Shown here: one piece after another, positions 60,499 through 64,000 of the stretch | How the letters are laid out: each line of letters starts with the position of its first letter | How positions within the stretch are numbered: position 1 is the stretch's first letter | Assembly (NCBI GenBank): GCA_039679945.1 | Contig: JBDKTY010000244.1 | Location: 1-64,000, forward strand | Length of the DNA stretch: 64,000 nt | Source: SbD1 sp039679945 | Lineage (GTDB): Bacteria > Desulfobacterota > Syntrophobacteria > Syntrophobacterales > Syntrophobacteraceae | Reading direction: 5' to 3' | Translations under genes and position numbers: made by a program | Notes under the pieces: generated by a model | Database searches by the model: none | The model's input: the letters and a program-made list of their open reading frames with translations, nothing else | What the model was told of the DNA's origin: nothing

Positions 60499-61167
60499 TT
60501 ACGGATGGCTTTGCCCCTCGAAAAACACATTCAGAGGGCACGAGGCACACAACGGCTTTTTTCTGCAGAACAGGTTTCCCGTGCGAACCAGAAGAGCATG
60601 GTACTCCTTGTAAAGCTGCACATCGGGCTCGAGGGATCTCACGAAAAAATCCCGCAGCTCGTCATATTCCAGTGGTTCACCTACCCATCCATGCCTGGAA
60701 AAGATCCGAAATGTATAGGAGTCCACGACAAAAGTCGGTTTCAGGGCGGCATACAATATGATGCTGTCGGCGGTTTCGGGTCCGATTCCCCTGATGCGGA
60801 GCAGCTCGCCACGGAGAACCTCGGCATCCTGTGCAAGAAATCCATCCAGGTCGCCGTCCCATTGGGAAAGAACGTGTTGGCAGAAGGCTTTGATCTTTGC
60901 CGTCTTCTGGTTGTAGAAACCGGACGGGCGTATGAGAAACGCCAGGGATTGCGCCGGAATATCGCAGACCGCGCCAAAACCAAGCATGTTATATTCCCGC
61001 AGGTTTGAGATAGCCCTGGCAACGTTTTTCCACGCGGCATTCTGTGTCAGTATCGCACCGAGGATCACCTCGAAAGGAGTCTCGGCGGGCCACCAGTGCT
61101 GAGGGCCAAGCGTTTCATAGAGCCGGTGATAGATGCTTTCCAGAAGATCCCTGCTGTTGCCGCTCAT
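60499..61167 (-). CDS. Endonuclease III-like HhH-GPD DNA glycosylase
   Basis: The 222-residue protein has ILGAILTQNAAWKNV, the helix-hairpin-helix LLRIRGIGPETADSIILYA followed by the catalytic Asp in FVVDSYT, and a C-terminal iron-sulfur loop. Only three cysteines are seen in that loop (FCRKKPLCASCPL); Phe occupies the place of the fourth. It belongs to the archaeal/bacterial MjaIII-like group that removes damaged bases. The start at 61167 overlaps the stop of the upstream radical SAM gene by four bases; the frame is open to 61200. Confidence 0.82.
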   Translation of the reverse strand: MSGNSRDLLESIYHRLYETLGPQHWWPAETPFEVILGAILTQNAAWKNVARAISNLREYNMLGFGAVCDIPAQSLAFLIRPSGFYNQKTAKIKAFCQHVLSQWDGDLDGFLAQDAEVLRGELLRIRGIGPETADSIILYAALKPTFVVDSYTFRIFSRHGWVGEPLEYDELRDFFVRSLEPDVQLYKEYHALLVRTGNLFCRKKPLCASCPLNVFFEGQSHP

Positions 61168-62177
61168 GCCATGCCAACCCCGTCGGGCGTCGTCCCGCAT
61201 CCCGCGCAGGCGCCATCCTTCATATTTTGTCTGTGTATCGAATATCCGACCCGTTTGATCAGGATTTCACCGCAGGAATGGCAGTAGGTACTCTCGCCCG
61301 CATCGCCCGGAATGTTCCCTGTGTAGACATACCGTAATCCGGATTCCAGGCCGATCTCACGCGCTCGACGCACCTTTTCCACCGGGGTAGGTCCCCTGTC
61401 CGTCAGAAGATAGGTCGGGTAAAAGCGACTGACGTGCCACGGGATCTCGGGACCCAGGTTCACAAGAAAACGGGCGAGTTCCCGCAATTCCTCCTCACTG
61501 TCATTGAGACCCGGAACGAGCAGTGTTGTGACCTCCAGCCAGATGCCCTTTTCCTTCAAGGCCTCAAGGGTAGCGAGCACCGGTTTCAACCGGGCACCGC
61601 ACTGTTCCCGATAAAAGGAATCGGTGAACGCCTTGAGGTCGACGTTCGCGGCTCCAAGCAAGGGAGCGGCGGCGTCGAGCGCTTCACGCGTCATGAAGCC
61701 ATTGGAAACAAAGACATTGGCCAGCCCGTGTTCATGTGCCATGTTCGCTACATCCAGGGCATATTCCATGAACACCGTGGGTTCGGTGTACGTATAGGAA
61801 ATAGTGGCACACCGCTCCGCCGCGGCCTGGCGCACAATCGTTTCCGCGGATACGTCCCGGCCGAGGATCACCCCGCTCTCTCGCGGAGATTGGGAGATAT
61901 CGGAGTTCTGGCAGAAAAGGCACCTGAAATTGCACCCCGCGGTCGCAATGGAAAAGCTGGTGGTCCCGGGGAAATAGTGAAACAGCGGTTTTTTTTCGAT
62001 CGGATCTATATTCCTCGCTATGAGCTTTCCATAAACGAGGCTCCACAGCTTGCCTTCACTGTTCTCTCGCACTCCGCATTTTCCCTTGCTCCCGGGTTCG
62101 ATACGGCAATGCTGGGCACAAAGGTAGCAATGCACCCGGTTCTCTTCGAGCGGCCTGTAGAACATCGCCTCTTTCAT
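61164..62177 (-). CDS. amrS: AmmeMemoRadiSam-system radical SAM enzyme
   Basis: The 337-residue enzyme has the cluster motif CNFRCLFCQN (CxxxCxxC), preceded by a Cys-rich N-terminal segment (HCYLCAQHCRIEPGSKGKCG) and followed by YTYTEPTVFMEYALD and ANVDLKAF. It ends with a Cys-rich segment (YCHSCGEILIKRVGY, ACAGCG). The family is defined by co-occurrence with AmmeMemo and AMMECR1 domain proteins (AmrB, AmrA), neither of which lies here. The reaction is unknown. Its stop overlaps the start of the endonuclease III-like gene. Confidence 0.88.
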   Translation of the reverse strand: MKEAMFYRPLEENRVHCYLCAQHCRIEPGSKGKCGVRENSEGKLWSLVYGKLIARNIDPIEKKPLFHYFPGTTSFSIATAGCNFRCLFCQNSDISQSPRESGVILGRDVSAETIVRQAAAERCATISYTYTEPTVFMEYALDVANMAHEHGLANVFVSNGFMTREALDAAAPLLGAANVDLKAFTDSFYREQCGARLKPVLATLEALKEKGIWLEVTTLLVPGLNDSEEELRELARFLVNLGPEIPWHVSRFYPTYLLTDRGPTPVEKVRRAREIGLESGLRYVYTGNIPGDAGESTYCHSCGEILIKRVGYSIHRQNMKDGACAGCGTTPDGVGMA

Positions 62178-62187
62178 GGGCCAATCC

Positions 62188-62985
62188 TTAGCGCGTCGGG
62201 AGCGAATCAGTCGGGGAGAATCGGCAGCATGATGTCCGAACGGGAGCGTTTGCCACGCGGTTGGGCAGTTCGGTGAACACGGGGGTCTGGAGAGTCATGA
62301 GCCTGCTTCGAACATCGATGCGCATGGCAATGAAGTGGCCGAAGGGATGCCGGTGGAGGATAGGGCAACGCTCCAGCAAATGGACATATCGCAGAACGGA
62401 GAAAGGAAAGGAGAAGCAGGTCCGCCAGACTATGGGCACTTGTCCCGACATGATGCGCAACGCCATCCGTCGAAGCTGAAAAACGCTAAAAAACCTCGCA
62501 TCGGCATAGAGAGGTTCCTTCCAGAGCTTTTCGACGAAAGTCTGTACACGGCCGATGGAGTATTTGTTCAGAACTCCCAGCAACACGTTTCTGCGGGCGA
62601 CCCGGAAGGCTTCACGCAAAGCCTTCGACGGGTCGTCCACAAATTCCAGTGCAGTTATAAGCGACACGGTGTCGAACTCATTATCGCTGTAGGGAAGGTC
62701 CTCGGCATACCCGCGGTCCAGCCCCACCCTATCTCCGAGTCTTCTTCTGGCTGCGTCGAGGCCCGGGATGGATGGATCGAGTCCGGTCACCGTGTGTCCC
62801 AGGGATGCGAGCCACTCCAGGAAAATGCCACTCCCGCAGCCAACCTCCAGAACGCGCTGAGGGGACACGGGTTCCCAGACCTTCATGAGAAGGGATTTTT
62901 CGAGCGCCAGCACCGACCTTCCGAGGTCGGAACGGAACCAGTTCTCGTATCGCTCAGTATCATTCACCCTGAATATGTGGCTCAC
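62188..62985 (-). CDS. Class I SAM-dependent methyltransferase
   Basis: The 265-residue protein shows motif I VLEVGCGSGIFLEWL, motif II GHTVTGLDPS, DLPYSDNEFDTVSLITALEF and VARRNVLLGVLNKYS. These belong to the Methyltransf_11 type. The C-terminal 100 residues are basic and hydrophobic without a recognised domain. The substrate is unknown. The stop lies 11 bases upstream of the amrS start, so the methyltransferase, amrS and the endonuclease III-like gene form a likely operon. Confidence 0.85.
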   Translation of the reverse strand: MSHIFRVNDTERYENWFRSDLGRSVLALEKSLLMKVWEPVSPQRVLEVGCGSGIFLEWLASLGHTVTGLDPSIPGLDAARRRLGDRVGLDRGYAEDLPYSDNEFDTVSLITALEFVDDPSKALREAFRVARRNVLLGVLNKYSIGRVQTFVEKLWKEPLYADARFFSVFQLRRMALRIMSGQVPIVWRTCFSFPFSVLRYVHLLERCPILHRHPFGHFIAMRIDVRSRLMTLQTPVFTELPNRVANAPVRTSCCRFSPTDSLPTR

Positions 62986-63011
62986 AAAAAGCGCCTCACG
63001 GGAACAGCCAG

Positions 63012-64000
63012 CTAGTCGTCCTTCAGTACGGCGCCGCGTGCGCCAGAGGTAACCATGCGCGCATAGCGTGCCAGGTATCCGCTCTTTATTCTGGGTTCCT
63101 GGGGCTTCCAGGACTGCCTGCGTTTGGCAAGCGTCGCGTCGTCAACCAGAAGTTCCAGCTTCTTGTTCGGGATATCGATGGAAATCTCGTCGCCTTCTTC
63201 GATCAGGGCGATCGGACCGCCCATTGCCGCCTCGGGCGAAATATGGCCGATAGCGGCTCCCTGGGAGCCTCCGCTGAACCGTCCGTCCGTAATGAGGGCA
63301 ACATCCTTGCCAAGGCCCGACCCTATGATGGCGGCGGTTGGGGTCAGCATTTCCTGCATCCCCGGGCCGCCCTTGGGTCCTTCATAGCGGATCACTACCA
63401 CGTCTCCCGCCTTGATCTTGCCATCGAGTATCGCGGTGGCCCCATCGGCCTCACTTTCGAACACGCGCGCCCTGCCCTTGCGGGTCAGCATTTCCGGGGC
63501 AACCGCGGACTGCTTCACCACGCACCCTTCCGGGGCAAGGTTTCCGTAAAGGACGGCGATTCCGCCCTGCGCATGATAGGGGTTCTCCAGGGGTCGAATG
63601 ACATCGGCATTGAGGACCCGGACAGCCGAGAGGTTTTCACCGACCGGTTTGCCCGTCGCGGTCATCGGACCGGCATGGATCATATTGCGGCGCGAGAGTT
63701 CCTTCATGATTGCCTGGACGCCGCCCGCGGCGTCGAGATCTTCCAGAAAGTGCGGTCCACCGGGCCTGAGACTGCAAAGGTGCGGCGTATTGGAACTCAT
63801 CGAGTTGAACACATTGAGATCAAGACCGATTCCCGCTTCATGCGCGATGGCCGGCACATGGAGGACGGTGTTGGTGGAACATCCGAGCGCCATGTCCACG
63901 GCGATGGCGTTTTCGAAAGCTTCGCGGGTCGCTATGTCGCGCGGCTTGATGTCCTTTGCCACAAGATTCATGATCTGGGCGCCGGCTTCTTTTGCCAATC
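63012..64000 (-). CDS. ilvD: Dihydroxy-acid dehydratase, 3' part, truncated by window edge
   Basis: About 330 residues of the C-terminal part of IlvD are present; the gene's start lies beyond the right edge. Recognisable motifs are VDMALGCSTNTVLHVPAIA, PHLCSLRPGG with a cluster Cys, DVIRPLENPYHAQGGIAVLY, DVVVIRYEGPKGGPGM, LITDGRFSGGSQGAAIGHIS and PEAAMGGPIAL. The enzyme dehydrates 2,3-dihydroxy acids in Ile and Val synthesis and carries an iron-sulfur cluster. It reads toward the methyltransferase on the same strand, 26 bases apart. Confidence 0.93.
   Translation of the reverse strand, partial: LAKEAGAQIMNLVAKDIKPRDIATREAFENAIAVDMALGCSTNTVLHVPAIAHEAGIGLDLNVFNSMSSNTPHLCSLRPGGPHFLEDLDAAGGVQAIMKELSRRNMIHAGPMTATGKPVGENLSAVRVLNADVIRPLENPYHAQGGIAVLYGNLAPEGCVVKQSAVAPEMLTRKGRARVFESEADGATAILDGKIKAGDVVVIRYEGPKGGPGMQEMLTPTAAIIGSGLGKDVALITDGRFSGGSQGAAIGHISPEAAMGGPIALIEEGDEISIDIPNKKLELLVDDATLAKRRQSWKPQEPRIKSGYLARYARMVTSGARGAVLKDD

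Noticed and set aside
1..64000. CRISPR array, prophage or complete insertion sequence
   Set aside because: I found no regularly spaced direct repeats with unique spacers, no phage structural genes and no intact transposase; the two repeats found have only two or three units with similar intervening sequence.

Overview
The window looks like a chromosome segment of an anaerobic Gram-negative bacterium, most likely a deltaproteobacterium (Desulfobacterota). The GC content is moderately high. Genes for lipid A synthesis (lpxK), an octaheme c-type cytochrome, a MucR-type regulator, a DUF1844 protein and heterodisulfide-reductase-like (Hdr) electron-transfer proteins all fit that assignment. No rRNA gene is present, so the placement is an inference from gene content.

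Layout. Positions 1-1171 are a graveyard: a minus-strand RHS/YD-repeat gene fragment abuts a frameshifted IS66-type transposase remnant. Positions 1613-9068 hold scattered single genes: bacterioferritin, tRNA-dihydrouridine synthase, a membrane metallophosphoesterase, a ComEC-like MBL hydrolase, an FmdB zinc ribbon, a small secreted protein and an aldo/keto reductase. An intergenic tandem 66-bp repeat lies between two of them.

Positions 9739-20349 are the centrepiece, an apparent plus-strand operon behind a good sigma70-like promoter. It encodes a four-subunit 2-oxoacid:ferredoxin oxidoreductase (KorDABC), a 1099-residue HdrA/NfnB-like flavo-iron-sulfur chimera, an MvhD-HdrC-HdrB fusion, and an HdrA-MvhD fusion. 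The reading frame of the last gene is interrupted by a UGA exactly where HdrA has a conserved Cys. A hairpin right after that UGA has the layout of a bacterial SECIS, so I read this gene as one selenoprotein of about 807 residues. Together the genes suggest a soluble complex that links oxidation or formation of a 2-oxoacid (ferredoxin) to flavin-based bifurcation with NAD(P)H and a disulfide or another acceptor.

Positions 20424-22617 carry tRNA-Leu(TAG), trigger factor and clpP. Next come a LivJ-like binding protein with a hybrid histidine kinase (23096-26642), then a minus-strand housekeeping block: serA, a DUF1844 gene, ispE, tRNA-Gln(TTG), prs, rplY and pth. A VKOR-SurA_N-DsbA fusion and the block proB, proA, nadD, rsfS and an M48 protease follow. 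Positions 40393-50464 hold an ABC-2 exporter, a DUF4177 protein, a DacA-like carboxypeptidase with a histone-like tail, mreB, a four-PAS hybrid kinase and a CheD-HDOD fusion. Positions 50494-64000 hold a TolC-like protein, a FAU-1/DUF402 protein, an octaheme cytochrome overlapping lpxK, a TIGR02757 protein, a glutaredoxin plus ferredoxin-thioredoxin-reductase-like pair, MucR, an endonuclease III-like gene, amrS, a methyltransferase and the 3' part of ilvD running off the right edge.

The coordinates, motifs and overlaps come from reading the sequence. Family names rest on motif recognition without database searches.
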